Source: Thermodesulfobacteriota bacterium (lineage in GTDB: Bacteria > Desulfobacterota_D > UBA1144 > Nemesobacterales > UBA2774). From it: a DNA stretch of 19,889 nt. A program made the translations under genes and the position numbers. Positions 7,053 through 15,059 of the stretch are shown here, piece by piece. Below the pieces are notes generated by a model, which was not told where the DNA came from, ran no database searches, and saw only the letters and a program-made list of their open reading frames with translations. The stretch is from NCBI GenBank assembly GCA_039028315.1, contig JBCCIH010000012.1, positions 1 to 19,889 of the forward strand, written 5' to 3'. Each line of letters opens with the position of its first letter. The first letter of the stretch is position 1.

Positions 7053-7232
7053 TTATTTTAGTTCAGGTTTAGGCGGAAATACTCCGACTTTTTTCCTGTT
7101 CTCAGCAATTCTCTTCTCTTCAGCCTCAGAATCGACTTTCTCAGAAGGATCCCATTCTTCTTCCTGGCGCTGCTCCTCAAACCTCTTTATCCAAGAATCA
7201 CGCCTTTTTCTTGTATCATCAACTAAGCCCAT
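7053..7232 (-). CDS. Small charged hypothetical protein (59 residues)
   Basis: An open frame runs from ATG (complement of 7230-7232) to TAA and begins MGLVDDTRKRRDSWIKRFEE. AAGGAG stands 9-10 bases before the ATG, a strong ribosome binding site. The protein is dominated by Glu, Lys and Arg, probably one long helix over residues 5-48, with a proline-containing tail (VFPPKPELK). It has no signal peptide, membrane segment or cysteine. It lies 36 bases downstream of the polysaccharide deacetylase and just upstream of the rpsU promoter, on the same strand. The opposite strand is also open here but has no ribosome binding site. I do not recognise the family and assign no function. Confidence 0.75.
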   Translation of the reverse strand: MGLVDDTRKRRDSWIKRFEEQRQEEEWDPSEKVDSEAEEKRIAENRKKVGVFPPKPELK

Positions 7233-7268
7233 TTCAAGTCACTCCTTATAATTGGGGGAAATAAGTAA

Positions 7269-8606
7269 TTAATTTCTTCCGACAGTGTTTGTGCTATTAA
7301 TAATATTTGATATTGAAACAACTTCAACCTCTTGTGTTATCTTCGGGATCATTTGGCTAAGGGCCTCAATTGTCCCTGGATAAGGATGACATATTCCCAC
7401 TGCATAGCCCTTTTTCTTAGACAAATCCACAAGTTTTTGAAGCTGCTGCTTAACATGTCCCGCATCTTTTGCAGAATGGTCTAGGAACATATCTCTTTGG
7501 GCCGTTTTCATACCCAGCCTGCGGGCAGTAACATAGCCCTTACTTTGCGCTGTGGTTTTGCTATCAATAAACATCATATCCTTTTTCTTTAGATCCGTGA
7601 GTATAAGCTCCATAAGTTCGTCATTTTCCATGAACTTTGATCCCATATGATTATTGACCCCAACCACATGAGGCACAGATGAGAGGTTGCTATTCATTTT
7701 ATTTAGAATAACGTCTTTTGGAAGACCTACTAAGAGTGCATCCTCCCCGGCGTCAGTACCTGTATAACCAGAGGATTCTTTCGGCTCCATAGGCATATGC
7801 AGAATCACATCCCATCCTTTCTTATCAGCTTTTTCTGCTGCATAGCTTGAGTAGGGAAGATTTGGAAGCACTGCAAATGTTATAGGGGCATTTAATTTCA
7901 ACAGAGCATCTATTGGCTGTTTATTAAGACCGAGATCATCAACAATAATAACGATTTTAGATTTTGGATACTTATTAATATCAGCTTGCTTTTTAGTAGA
8001 ATCTTCTTTCTTTAATATATTTTTATTAGAACTTGTCTTCTTTTTATCGGGAGTCTTAGCTGTTTTTGTACTATCTTTCTTTTTTGATTGAGCCGCTTTT
8101 TGCTTTTCGAATTCAAACCTTATCTTATGAGTGTTGATGTCATTAATTCTAATATAAGCAACAAGCAAATCTTTTCCATTATCAAACTTGTAATCAACCG
8201 GATACTCCTCAATAATAGAGCTTTGAAGAACCTTCTTAACCTTTTTTGCTGTTACACCTTTGGCCGGTGATACCTGAATATCTTTATACTCCCATACAAG
8301 ATTATTCTCCTCTTTGTTGTATACCTTTTTAGATTCTATATTGTTTGCAGATATTCCGGCTTCAAAAAAAGCAGCTGTTAGACTGTTATCGACATCCTTA
8401 ATAAGATTATCCATTTCGGTTGCAGATAATGTTTTCCCTGTATAGTTGGAAGATGCGTTTTGTTTAAGATAGTTAATAGCGTAGAGTCCCAAAAAAATTA
8501 GAACAATAAACCCGCTCGTCAATATTACTATTTTTGTGACGCGTGCGCCTTTTTTTCTTCTGGATGTTCTTCTTGGTCTTTTTGTAGTCTTAGATTTTCT
8601 TGGCAA
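7269..8606 (-). CDS. Divergent polysaccharide deacetylase family protein (YibQ-like, DUF610)
   Basis: The protein has a very basic cytoplasmic N-terminus (1-23), one membrane anchor (24-45), a linker with a small domain (55-165), a Lys/Ser-rich spacer (168-210), and a C-terminal divergent polysaccharide deacetylase domain (215-440). Visible motifs are IVIIVDDLG (Asp223, Asp224), ILHMPMEP (His270), VNNHMGS (His320), IDSKTT and ICHPYPGT (His407), the pattern of the DUF610/YibQ family, which is related to carbohydrate esterases. The domain should face the periplasm. The substrate is unknown, although the family often neighbours envelope and peptidoglycan genes, as here with ctpA. The start is TTG at 8606; AAGGTG 10 bases before it overlaps the ctpA stop, so the two are probably translated together. 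Confidence 0.88.
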   Translation of the reverse strand: MPRKSKTTKRPRRTSRRKKGARVTKIVILTSGFIVLIFLGLYAINYLKQNASSNYTGKTLSATEMDNLIKDVDNSLTAAFFEAGISANNIESKKVYNKEENNLVWEYKDIQVSPAKGVTAKKVKKVLQSSIIEEYPVDYKFDNGKDLLVAYIRINDINTHKIRFEFEKQKAAQSKKKDSTKTAKTPDKKKTSSNKNILKKEDSTKKQADINKYPKSKIVIIVDDLGLNKQPIDALLKLNAPITFAVLPNLPYSSYAAEKADKKGWDVILHMPMEPKESSGYTGTDAGEDALLVGLPKDVILNKMNSNLSSVPHVVGVNNHMGSKFMENDELMELILTDLKKKDMMFIDSKTTAQSKGYVTARRLGMKTAQRDMFLDHSAKDAGHVKQQLQKLVDLSKKKGYAVGICHPYPGTIEALSQMIPKITQEVEVVSISNIINSTNTVGRN

Positions 8607-8620
8607 AGCTAGGATTCACC

Positions 8621-9766
8621 TTAGCCCTTAGGAACGCCCTTATTAGCTCCAGGCTTTTTTAAAATTTCAACTGCGGTGTTTAGCTGTTGGTCTTTAGAAT
8701 CTTTATTTTCAACAATCACGTCCGGGGTTAAGCCGACTTCGCTTATCGAGCGTCCGCTTGGGGCATAGAATTTTGCTGTTGTAAGCTTTAGCCCTGATCC
8801 ATCTTCTAATCTTATAATTGTTTGCACCGAACCTTTTCCAAAAGTGTTCGTGCCTAAAATAGTCGCCCTTTTATTATCCTGAAGAGCTTCAGCAACAACT
8901 TCCGAAGCGCTTGCGCTTCCCTCATTCACTATAACCACTATTGGGTATTCCTGAAAATCCCCATTCTTTGTTGCATAATGATCTCTAGCCTGATTTTTAT
9001 CCCTGCCTTTAACGCTAACAATAAGCCCTTGGTCTATGAATTCATCAACTATTTCTATTGCTTCTCCTAAAAGTCCGCCAGGGTTATTTCTTAAGTCCAA
9101 AACCACTCCACGTAGTTTACCCCCGTTTTGAGCTTCGAGCTGAGATAGAGCGTTTCTTAATTCCTGAGAAGAATTCTCCTGAAACTGAGATAGTTTTATA
9201 TATCCAATACCGTTTTCTAAAAGATCATATTTAACGCTCTTAACAACTATTTTGTCTCTTACCAGATCGACTTTTATTGGTTCTGAAGTGCCTTCTCGCT
9301 CAATAGTAACATTTACAGTGCTGCCCTTAGGACCTCTTAGCATATTTACAGCTTCTTGAACTATCATTCCCTTTGTAGACTTGCCTTCAATTTCCACAAT
9401 AAGATCACGGGGCTTAACACCTGCTTTTTCGGCTGGCCCCCCTTCTATTGGCGTTATTACTTTCAAGTATCCGTCTTCAGTAGTTACTTCCATACCAACT
9501 CCGACAAATTCTCCGGAGGTTCCAATTTGAAGCTCGCGGTATCTCTCCGGGCTTAGGTAGGCTGAATATGGGTCAAGACTCCTTAACATTCCCTCAATTG
9601 CTTTTTCGGTTAGATCCTCTCCATCTACATTTTCAACATAATTTCTCTGGATAAGGTCAAGCACTCTGGTAAAGTTGGAAAGCCCCTGATAAACATCGTC
9701 ATTATCAGCTCTTGTTGGATCGGTATTTAATGTTAATACAAGAAGTATTAATAGAATTATTCGCAT
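8621..9766 (-). CDS. ctpA: Carboxyl-terminal processing protease, S41 family
   Basis: CtpA-type serine proteases trim or degrade envelope proteins in the periplasm. A short signal peptide covers 1-20 (hydrophobic 2-13, likely cleavage after TRA). A PDZ domain occupies about 80-165 and recognises substrate C-termini. The S41 catalytic domain has the Ser-Lys dyad: Ser286 in EGSASASE and Lys311 in TFGKGSVQT, exactly 25 residues apart as in characterised members. LDLRNNPGGLL (224-234) is another family hallmark. The length of 381 is normal to slightly short. GGAGG lies 8 bases before the ATG. It is the first gene of a minus-strand run that continues through the polysaccharide deacetylase towards rpsU-dnaG-rpoD. 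Confidence 0.94.
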   Translation of the reverse strand: MRIILLILLVLTLNTDPTRADNDDVYQGLSNFTRVLDLIQRNYVENVDGEDLTEKAIEGMLRSLDPYSAYLSPERYRELQIGTSGEFVGVGMEVTTEDGYLKVITPIEGGPAEKAGVKPRDLIVEIEGKSTKGMIVQEAVNMLRGPKGSTVNVTIEREGTSEPIKVDLVRDKIVVKSVKYDLLENGIGYIKLSQFQENSSQELRNALSQLEAQNGGKLRGVVLDLRNNPGGLLGEAIEIVDEFIDQGLIVSVKGRDKNQARDHYATKNGDFQEYPIVVIVNEGSASASEVVAEALQDNKRATILGTNTFGKGSVQTIIRLEDGSGLKLTTAKFYAPSGRSISEVGLTPDVIVENKDSKDQQLNTAVEILKKPGANKGVPKG

Positions 9767-9913
9767 TTATATAACCTCCTTTACAGGTTAACTAAACATA
9801 TGAACACTGGCAACAAGAAAATTTATGATATGCCCGCAATTAAAGGCCATTTGGAGGTATTTTGAAAAGATATTGTCTATTAAATGATTATGGCCTTGGC
9901 AATTGATACTTCT

Positions 9914-9941
9914 TTGAAGTAGTTAAAAGATGTAGTATATT
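9914..9941 (+). promoter_or_regulatory. Putative promoter of the small membrane protein
   Basis: TTGAAG at 9914-9919, a 16-base spacer and TATATT at 9936-9941, ending 18 bases before the ATG at 9960. It lies in the 193-base gap that also holds the ctpA upstream region; for ctpA I see no clear promoter. Confidence 0.4.
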
Positions 9942-9959
9942 TCTAGCGAGGAGAAATAA

Positions 9960-10181
9960 ATGTTTGGTATGTTTTTTACAGTTATTGCAAAATTTATCAG
10001 CAGCTACGGGTCAGTTGTTATGGAAGTATCTAAGGAATGGTTCATTTTATACAGGATACTTTTTATCCCGCTTTCCTTATTTATTTACTGCCTTGCCTTT
10101 TTAGTAGTTCTTTCCGTTTTGTTAATAGTTATCTTTATAGCATCACCCCTTTCTTATATATCAAAGGCTATTACAAAATAG
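9960..10181 (+). CDS. Small hydrophobic membrane protein of unknown function
   Basis: Seventy-three residues, starting MFGMFFTVIAKF. GAGGAG ends 6 bases before the ATG, which supports real translation. The first 20 residues are mildly hydrophobic and about 28-62 form one long or two short membrane segments rich in Leu, Ile, Val and Phe, followed by a short basic tail (KAITK). There is no cysteine motif or recognisable domain. A small hairpin terminator follows it, so it seems to be its own transcript between the divergent ctpA and the uppS operon. The family is not recognised. A second reading frame overlapping its 3' half lacks a ribosome binding site and is not called. Confidence 0.65.
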   Translation: MFGMFFTVIAKFISSYGSVVMEVSKEWFILYRILFIPLSLFIYCLAFLVVLSVLLIVIFIASPLSYISKAITK

Positions 10182-10203
10182 ATACCGTTAAGTACTTTGT
10201 AAT

Positions 10204-10223
10204 GTCTATGACTAGACTTTTTT
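10204..10223 (+). terminator. Intrinsic terminator after the small membrane protein gene
   Basis: GTCTA (10204-10208) and TAGAC (10213-10217) form a 5-bp stem with a TGAC loop, followed directly by six T residues (10218-10223). The stem is short, but the arrangement is classic and it sits just before the uppS promoter. Confidence 0.5.
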
Positions 10224-10236
10224 AATAACAGCGAAA

Positions 10237-10245
10237 TGTTATAAT
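10237..10245 (+). promoter_or_regulatory. Extended -10 promoter of the uppS-dxr-rseP operon
   Basis: TGTTATAAT is a perfect extended -10 (TGn plus TATAAT). It ends 10 bases before the uppS ATG, so transcription would start near 10252 and leave a leader of only about 4 bases. Confidence 0.55.
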
Positions 10246-10255
10246 TAGTGACCTA

Positions 10256-11008
10256 ATGAAAGGGAAACTTGAGGCCCAAGTAGACAAGAATAATCTTCCC
10301 AAACATATAGTTATAATAATGGACGGCAACGGAAGGTGGGCTGAGCAAAAAAAACTTGACCGCGTAAGTGGACACAAGGAAGGGATGAAGTCCGTAAAAG
10401 CAGTTGTGGAGGGCGCAAAAGATATTGGTATAGAAAATATCACCCTCTATGCATTCTCCGCCCAGAACTGGAAAAGACCTAAAGATGAAGTAAATGCCCT
10501 TATGGAGCTTTTAAAGCATTATCTGCAAAAAGAAAGCCATAAATTAATAGAGAAAGATATTAGATTAAATGCAATCGGAAGACTTTGGGAGCTCCCCAGA
10601 GACGTCTATGAAGTTTTAGAGACAGCTATCGAGAAATCAAAGCACTGCAAATCACTGACACTTACACTAGCGCTTAGTTACGGAGGAAGAGAAGAAATAG
10701 TAGATGCTGCAAAGGAAATGATCTCTCTAGGAAAGATAGCTCCTGAAGATATAAATCAAACTAATTTCTCAAAATTCTTATATACATCAGATTTGCCTGA
10801 ACCTGATCTTCTAATAAGAACAAGCGGTGAGTTAAGATTATCAAACTTTATGCTCTGGCAGCTTGCCTACACTGAAATTTATGTAACTAAAACTCTTTGG
10901 CCGAATTTTAGGAAAAGACACTTGATTAAGGCAATTCTGAATTACCAACGGAGGGAAAGAAGATTTGGACTTACTGGCGATCAAGTTAGGAAAAAGGACG
11001 TAATTTGA
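10256..11008 (+). CDS. uppS: Di-trans,poly-cis-undecaprenyl-diphosphate synthase
   Basis: UppS adds isopentenyl units in cis to farnesyl diphosphate, making the C55 lipid carrier for peptidoglycan and other envelope glycans. The N-terminal signature HIVIIMDGNGRWA (17-29) carries the catalytic Asp23. ITLYAFSAQNWKRP, ALSYGGREEIVDA and PDLLIRTSGELRLSNFMLWQ are the remaining family motifs, the last with the arginines and serine that bind isopentenyl diphosphate. The length of 250 is normal. No Shine-Dalgarno sequence precedes the ATG and the next Met is already inside the active site, so the start is right and the mRNA is probably near-leaderless. The stop overlaps the dxr start by four bases (TTGA). 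Confidence 0.96.
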   Translation: MKGKLEAQVDKNNLPKHIVIIMDGNGRWAEQKKLDRVSGHKEGMKSVKAVVEGAKDIGIENITLYAFSAQNWKRPKDEVNALMELLKHYLQKESHKLIEKDIRLNAIGRLWELPRDVYEVLETAIEKSKHCKSLTLTLALSYGGREEIVDAAKEMISLGKIAPEDINQTNFSKFLYTSDLPEPDLLIRTSGELRLSNFMLWQLAYTEIYVTKTLWPNFRKRHLIKAILNYQRRERRFGLTGDQVRKKDVI

Positions 11009-12156
11009 AGAAAATCTCTATTCTAGGCTCCACGGGATCAATCGGAAGACAAACTCTAGACGTAATCTCAAAACACCCTGACAAATTCAGTGTTGTAGGG
11101 CTCAGCGCTGGGAAAAATGTCGAGCTTGTTGCGCAGCAAGTTAATCAATTTAAACCGAGAGAAGTTTGTGTACAGGACCAAGACTCTGCTGCAAAACTAA
11201 AAGAGATACTAGGTTCATCACAAGTCCAAATTCACTTTGGAAATGAGGGTGCTGAACTTATAGCTACGATTGATGAAGCTGATATGCTGGTATCCGCAAT
11301 GGTTGGAGCATCAGGACTTCGTCCAACTATTGCTGCAGCTAGATGCGGAAAGGATATTGCTCTTGCTAATAAAGAATCTCTCGTTATTGCAGGTGAGGTG
11401 CTTACTGGCGAAGTAGAAAACAATGGAGGAACTCTTATCCCGATCGACAGCGAGCATAGCGCTCTATTTCAAGCTCTTAAGTGCGGGGAACGAAAAGAGG
11501 TAAAGCGCTTAATACTTACTGCTTCTGGCGGTCCATTCTTGAATACTCCAAGCTCTGAGCTAGAAGGAGTTAGCGTTGAATTAGCTCTTGAACATCCAAC
11601 ATGGAAAATGGGAAAGAAAATTACAATTGACTCGGCTACACTTATGAACAAAGGATTTGAGGTAATTGAGGCTAAATGGCTTTTCGGCTTTGAGCCTAAG
11701 GAGCTTAGTGTGTGGATTCACCCACAGAGTATTGTGCACTCTATGGTGGAATACATTGACGGCTCGGTAATCTCTCAGATGGGTAAGCCTGATATGAGAA
11801 TACCGATTGCTTTTGCAATATCCTACCCTCAGAGGTTATCGATGAACTGTGTTACAGTTTCGCCAGAGAGTTTTGGAGAGCTAAGCTTTGCCCAAGTAGA
11901 TTATGAGCAGTTCCCTTCACTTGGGCTTGCTTTTGACGCACTCAGAGAAGGTGGTACAATGCCCTCAGTGTTAAATGGGGCAAACGAAGTGGCCGTATCT
12001 GCATTTTTAGCTGAAGAGATTAATTTTACAGGTATAGTTAAAACGGTCAGTAAAGTTATGGAGCTGCATAGTGTGCAGCCTGCAAATACCCTAGATGCGG
12101 TTTTAGAATCTGACACATGGGCTAGACAAACTGCCCGGTCTTTGATTGATAATTAG
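11005..12156 (+). CDS. dxr: 1-deoxy-D-xylulose 5-phosphate reductoisomerase
   Basis: Dxr converts DXP to methylerythritol 4-phosphate with NADPH, the committed step of the MEP isoprenoid pathway, so it makes precursor for the neighbouring UppS. The NADPH-binding GSTGSIG lies at 8-14. The metal ligands are Asp148 and Glu150 in IPIDSEHSA and Glu219 in MNKGFEVIEA. TASGG (172-176) and the HPQSIVHSMVEY and GKPDMRIPIA segments match the substrate-binding flap and linker. The length of 383 is typical. The start is TTG, set by the overlap with the uppS stop and by AAGGA a few bases upstream. In many bacteria cdsA lies between uppS and dxr; here it does not. Confidence 0.97.
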   Translation: MKKISILGSTGSIGRQTLDVISKHPDKFSVVGLSAGKNVELVAQQVNQFKPREVCVQDQDSAAKLKEILGSSQVQIHFGNEGAELIATIDEADMLVSAMVGASGLRPTIAAARCGKDIALANKESLVIAGEVLTGEVENNGGTLIPIDSEHSALFQALKCGERKEVKRLILTASGGPFLNTPSSELEGVSVELALEHPTWKMGKKITIDSATLMNKGFEVIEAKWLFGFEPKELSVWIHPQSIVHSMVEYIDGSVISQMGKPDMRIPIAFAISYPQRLSMNCVTVSPESFGELSFAQVDYEQFPSLGLAFDALREGGTMPSVLNGANEVAVSAFLAEEINFTGIVKTVSKVMELHSVQPANTLDAVLESDTWARQTARSLIDN

Positions 12157-12170
12157 GAGAAAAATTAAAC

Positions 12171-13772
12171 ATGACAGCAATAATTGCATTTATCTTTGTT
12201 ATAGGTGTTTTAGTATTTATACACGAACTTGGGCACTTTTTAGTTGCTAAGTGGAGCGGCGTTAGAGTTGAAAAATTCTCTCTTGGTTTTGGAAAAAAAC
12301 TAATAGGATTTACCAGAGGAGAAACAGAGTATCTAGTTTGCCTCCTACCGCTTGGCGGATATGTGAAAATGTACGGAGAGGGAGTTGAAGGCAATTTTAT
12401 AGTAGATAAAGTTGATCCGGGCTCAAATGCTGAGCGTTCTGGCTTTAAGTCTGGTGATAGAATAGTAAGCATTGACGGACTTGAGCTAAAGTCATATGAC
12501 AGATGGAAACAGCTTGAGTCAGAGCTTGAAAGTGAGCCACTTAGGGATTTTGAATTCGTAGTTGAAAGAGACGGGAAACATATCGATATCACTTCAAAAG
12601 CCCAGGATCTTGCAGGAGCTGATAACTACTCTGAGAAAGAATATCCAAGAGGGTTTTCAAACCAGCCTATTATTAACCGTCTTCTAATTGTTATTGCAGG
12701 GCCTTTTATGAACTTTCTACTTCCCTTTTTACTTCTTCCAATTGTATTCATGATAGGTATTTCTGTACCAGCATATTTAGAGAAAAGCCCAGAGATTGGA
12801 CAGATTGCACAAGGCTCTCCAGCTGCGGAAGCAGGATTTTTAGTTGGAGATAAGATCATTGAGATAGACGGAAGTAAAGTCGAAACATGGAGAGACGTTA
12901 ATATACAGCTTCAAACCAACCCTGACGTATTACTTGATGTTGAAGTTGAGAGAAACGGTGAGAATATCAATATCCCCCTTCAAGCCAAAGCCACTTCAGA
13001 GGGACTAGTAGCTGTAGGATTTGGCGAGCCTGTCCTTGCAAAAGTTGGCGGTATTGTCAGCGGAACGCCTGCCGAGAAAGCAGAACTTGAAAGAGGCGAC
13101 CGAATTGTTGAAATTGACGGACAACCTATAGCTAATTGGAACGAGATGGCTGAAGTCATACAAAAAAGCGCGGATAAACAGCTAAATATGTTAATTGAAA
13201 GAGGTGATAGTCAATTTGATATTCAGATTACGCCTGAGCCGCTTGGCGAAGAAGGTCAAGGCGCAATAGGAATACAGGTCTTTACAGATGAGATTGTGAA
13301 AAAATACGGGTTCTTTGAAGCCATTTATAATGGGGTTAAAGAAGCCTTTAATATGATAGTAGAAGTGGTTGTACTGTTATTCGGATTTCTATATAAACTT
13401 GTTACCGGAAAGATAGCACTTGGAACGGCTGGTAAGAGTCTTGCAGGACCGATTCTAATTGCAAAAGTATCCGGCGCTGCAGCAGAGACAGGTTTTGCAC
13501 AGCTTCTCCAATTCACATGCTTTATTAGCATAAACCTGGCGGTAATAAACCTATTCCCTATACCTATGCTCGACGGCGGTCATGTGGTATATCTAACACT
13601 TGAAGCCATAAAGAGAAAGCCGCTTAGTCAAAGGTTTCTTGAAACAAGTCAGAAAATTGGCCTAGTGGTGCTTTTATTCATAATGGTATTTGCCATTTAT
13701 AACGACATATCTCGGGTAAAAGGTGACATTGTAAATAAGTTTAATGAAGTGGTGGATGTCTTTAAGCAATAA
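12171..13772 (+). CDS. rseP: RIP zinc metalloprotease RseP-like, with three PDZ domains
   Basis: A site-2 membrane protease, which cleaves anti-sigma factors or signal peptides within the membrane. The active site HExxH is His18-Glu19-His22 in the first membrane helix, and the second motif NLFPIPMLDGG (460-470, Asp468) is in a late helix. There are three PDZ-like units. One covers about 72-140, between the HExxH helix and the next membrane helix (GPFMNFLLPFLLLP, 177-190), and would lie on the cytoplasmic side. The other two (about 205-270 and 286-355) are tandem and periplasmic, as in E. coli RseP. This accounts for the length of 533, against about 450 in E. coli. AGGAG overlapping the dxr stop is the ribosome binding site, so it is part of the uppS-dxr-rseP operon. 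Confidence 0.93.
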   Translation: MTAIIAFIFVIGVLVFIHELGHFLVAKWSGVRVEKFSLGFGKKLIGFTRGETEYLVCLLPLGGYVKMYGEGVEGNFIVDKVDPGSNAERSGFKSGDRIVSIDGLELKSYDRWKQLESELESEPLRDFEFVVERDGKHIDITSKAQDLAGADNYSEKEYPRGFSNQPIINRLLIVIAGPFMNFLLPFLLLPIVFMIGISVPAYLEKSPEIGQIAQGSPAAEAGFLVGDKIIEIDGSKVETWRDVNIQLQTNPDVLLDVEVERNGENINIPLQAKATSEGLVAVGFGEPVLAKVGGIVSGTPAEKAELERGDRIVEIDGQPIANWNEMAEVIQKSADKQLNMLIERGDSQFDIQITPEPLGEEGQGAIGIQVFTDEIVKKYGFFEAIYNGVKEAFNMIVEVVVLLFGFLYKLVTGKIALGTAGKSLAGPILIAKVSGAAAETGFAQLLQFTCFISINLAVINLFPIPMLDGGHVVYLTLEAIKRKPLSQRFLETSQKIGLVVLLFIMVFAIYNDISRVKGDIVNKFNEVVDVFKQ

Positions 13773-13837
13773 AGATGGATAGGTGCGTCTTTATATAACT
13801 ATTCTATGAATATCCTATACCAATAGTGGTTCTGTAG

Positions 13838-14269
13838 ATGAACACTGAGAAAGACAAAGAACAAATATTAGAAGTTAATACAAGGTTTTACAGGGCTTTG
13901 GGTACAAGGGACCTTGAGCTTATGGGTACAGTTTTTGTACATGATGAGAGAGCCGGCTGTATGCACCCCGGCTGGGTTATGTTAAAGGGCTGGGAGGCTA
14001 TAAGGCAGAGCTGGGAGAACGTATTTGACCCGGCGGACCAGCTTGAAATTAAACTCCACAATCTTAGCATTGAAATACAGAACGACGCTGCATGGGTCAC
14101 ATGTGTTCAGGAGCTTACATACATAAAAAGAGATCCAGTTGTCATGAACGTATCAGTATCAACTAACATCTTTGAAAGGGGCGAATCCGGGTGGGTTATG
14201 GTAATTCATCAAGCCTCACCTATGCCGATCTCATCTAATGAAGAAGAGCCTAATAACGATCTGCAGTAA
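13838..14269 (+). CDS. SnoaL-like / nuclear transport factor 2-fold protein
   Basis: The 143 residues look like the NTF2-like SnoaL_3/DUF4440 group. There is an N-terminal helix (EQILEVNTRFYRALGTRDLE), the characteristic H-P-G-W with a G-W-E-A-I-R helix (about 43-56), and alternating strands ending in WVMVIHQASPMP (about 117-128), where the family often has W-x-I-x-H-x-H-x-S. These are small cone-shaped barrels acting as isomerases, ligand binders or stress proteins; the specific role cannot be read here. There is no signal peptide. No Shine-Dalgarno sequence is seen before the ATG. It lies 65 bases after rseP and converges with cysH, one base separating the stop codons. Confidence 0.82.
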   Translation: MNTEKDKEQILEVNTRFYRALGTRDLELMGTVFVHDERAGCMHPGWVMLKGWEAIRQSWENVFDPADQLEIKLHNLSIEIQNDAAWVTCVQELTYIKRDPVVMNVSVSTNIFERGESGWVMVIHQASPMPISSNEEEPNNDLQ

Positions 14270-14270
14270 T

Positions 14271-15050
14271 TTATGTGTTTACCTTATGGTTCATATGAAG
14301 ACCGCACTCTTTATCTGAATCGTTTTCCCACCACCACCTACCAGATCTTGGGTCTTCACCGTCTTTAACCGGACGTGTGCACGGAGCACATCCTATACTC
14401 GGATATCCTATGTCATGCAGCTTGTTATAGGGAACGTTATTGTCATTTATATATTCCCAAACCTGTTTAGAAGACCAGTCGACAAGAGGGTTTATCTTTA
14501 ATATCCCCCCATGCATCTCATCTATTTCAAACTTGCTGGCCTGAGCTCTGTTTTCAGTCTGGTCTTTTCTGATAGATGTTATCCAAGAATCTAAGGTAGG
14601 CAGATAACTATTTAATGGCCTAACTTTTCTTATATCACAGCATAAGAGTCTATTGTCTCTGCCCTTGTAAAATAGATTTGGACCATGTTCTTTTACCATT
14701 TCTTCAACTTCGGCTTTGTCAGGGAAAAGTATTTCAATCTTAGCTCCATACTTGCTACCAATCGCATCCATAACCTGGTAAGTCTCTTCATTTAACCTTC
14801 CAGTATCGATTGTGAATATCCTAGCCTTTTGATTTATCTTCATGAACATGTCAATCAATACCACGCCCTGAGACTGGAAGCTCGATGCAAGCGCAACTCT
14901 AGGATGTAGGTATGTTGCCCACTCGAGTATTTCCTCTGCACTTGAGTGTTCAAACTTTTTATTAAGTTCTTCTACTTGCTGAGAATTAAATCTCTTCTTA
15001 AGAGTATTTATTGAATCCTCTGCTTTTAAATCTGTTGTACTAATTGTCAT
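14271..15050 (-). CDS. cysH: Assimilatory adenylyl-sulfate (APS) reductase, CysH family
   Basis: The enzyme reduces activated sulfate to sulfite with thiol electrons. The ATP-pyrophosphatase-like fold starts with LASSFQSQGVVLIDM (54-68) and has FTIDTGRL at 79-86. Cys137-Cys138 and Cys221/Cys224 (GCAPCTRP) form the [4Fe-4S] cluster set that marks APS-using enzymes and plant-type or bacterial APS reductases, unlike E. coli PAPS reductase. SIRKDQT (159-165) is the substrate-binding arginine loop. The catalytic Cys249 is in the C-terminal ECGLH. The length of 259 is normal. The preferred substrate (APS) is inferred from the cysteines. GGAGG lies very close (3-4 bases) to the ATG and overlaps the stop of the upstream permease, implying coupling. 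Confidence 0.94.
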   Translation of the reverse strand: MTISTTDLKAEDSINTLKKRFNSQQVEELNKKFEHSSAEEILEWATYLHPRVALASSFQSQGVVLIDMFMKINQKARIFTIDTGRLNEETYQVMDAIGSKYGAKIEILFPDKAEVEEMVKEHGPNLFYKGRDNRLLCCDIRKVRPLNSYLPTLDSWITSIRKDQTENRAQASKFEIDEMHGGILKINPLVDWSSKQVWEYINDNNVPYNKLHDIGYPSIGCAPCTRPVKDGEDPRSGRWWWENDSDKECGLHMNHKVNT

Positions 15051-15059
15051 TTACCTCCG

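Noticed and set aside
7021..7251. 76-codon plus-strand reading frame opposite the 59-residue gene
   Set aside because: No ribosome binding site, serine/phenylalanine-rich antisense composition, and the minus strand carries a gene with a strong ribosome binding site.
12122..12592. 156-codon minus-strand reading frame
   Set aside because: Entirely antisense to the end of dxr and the start of rseP, which are clear family members; serine/proline-rich shadow composition.
13769..13794. Stem ATAAAGA/TCTTTAT after rseP as a terminator
   Set aside because: Only 7 bp, AT-rich, with a 12-base loop and no real T run afterwards.
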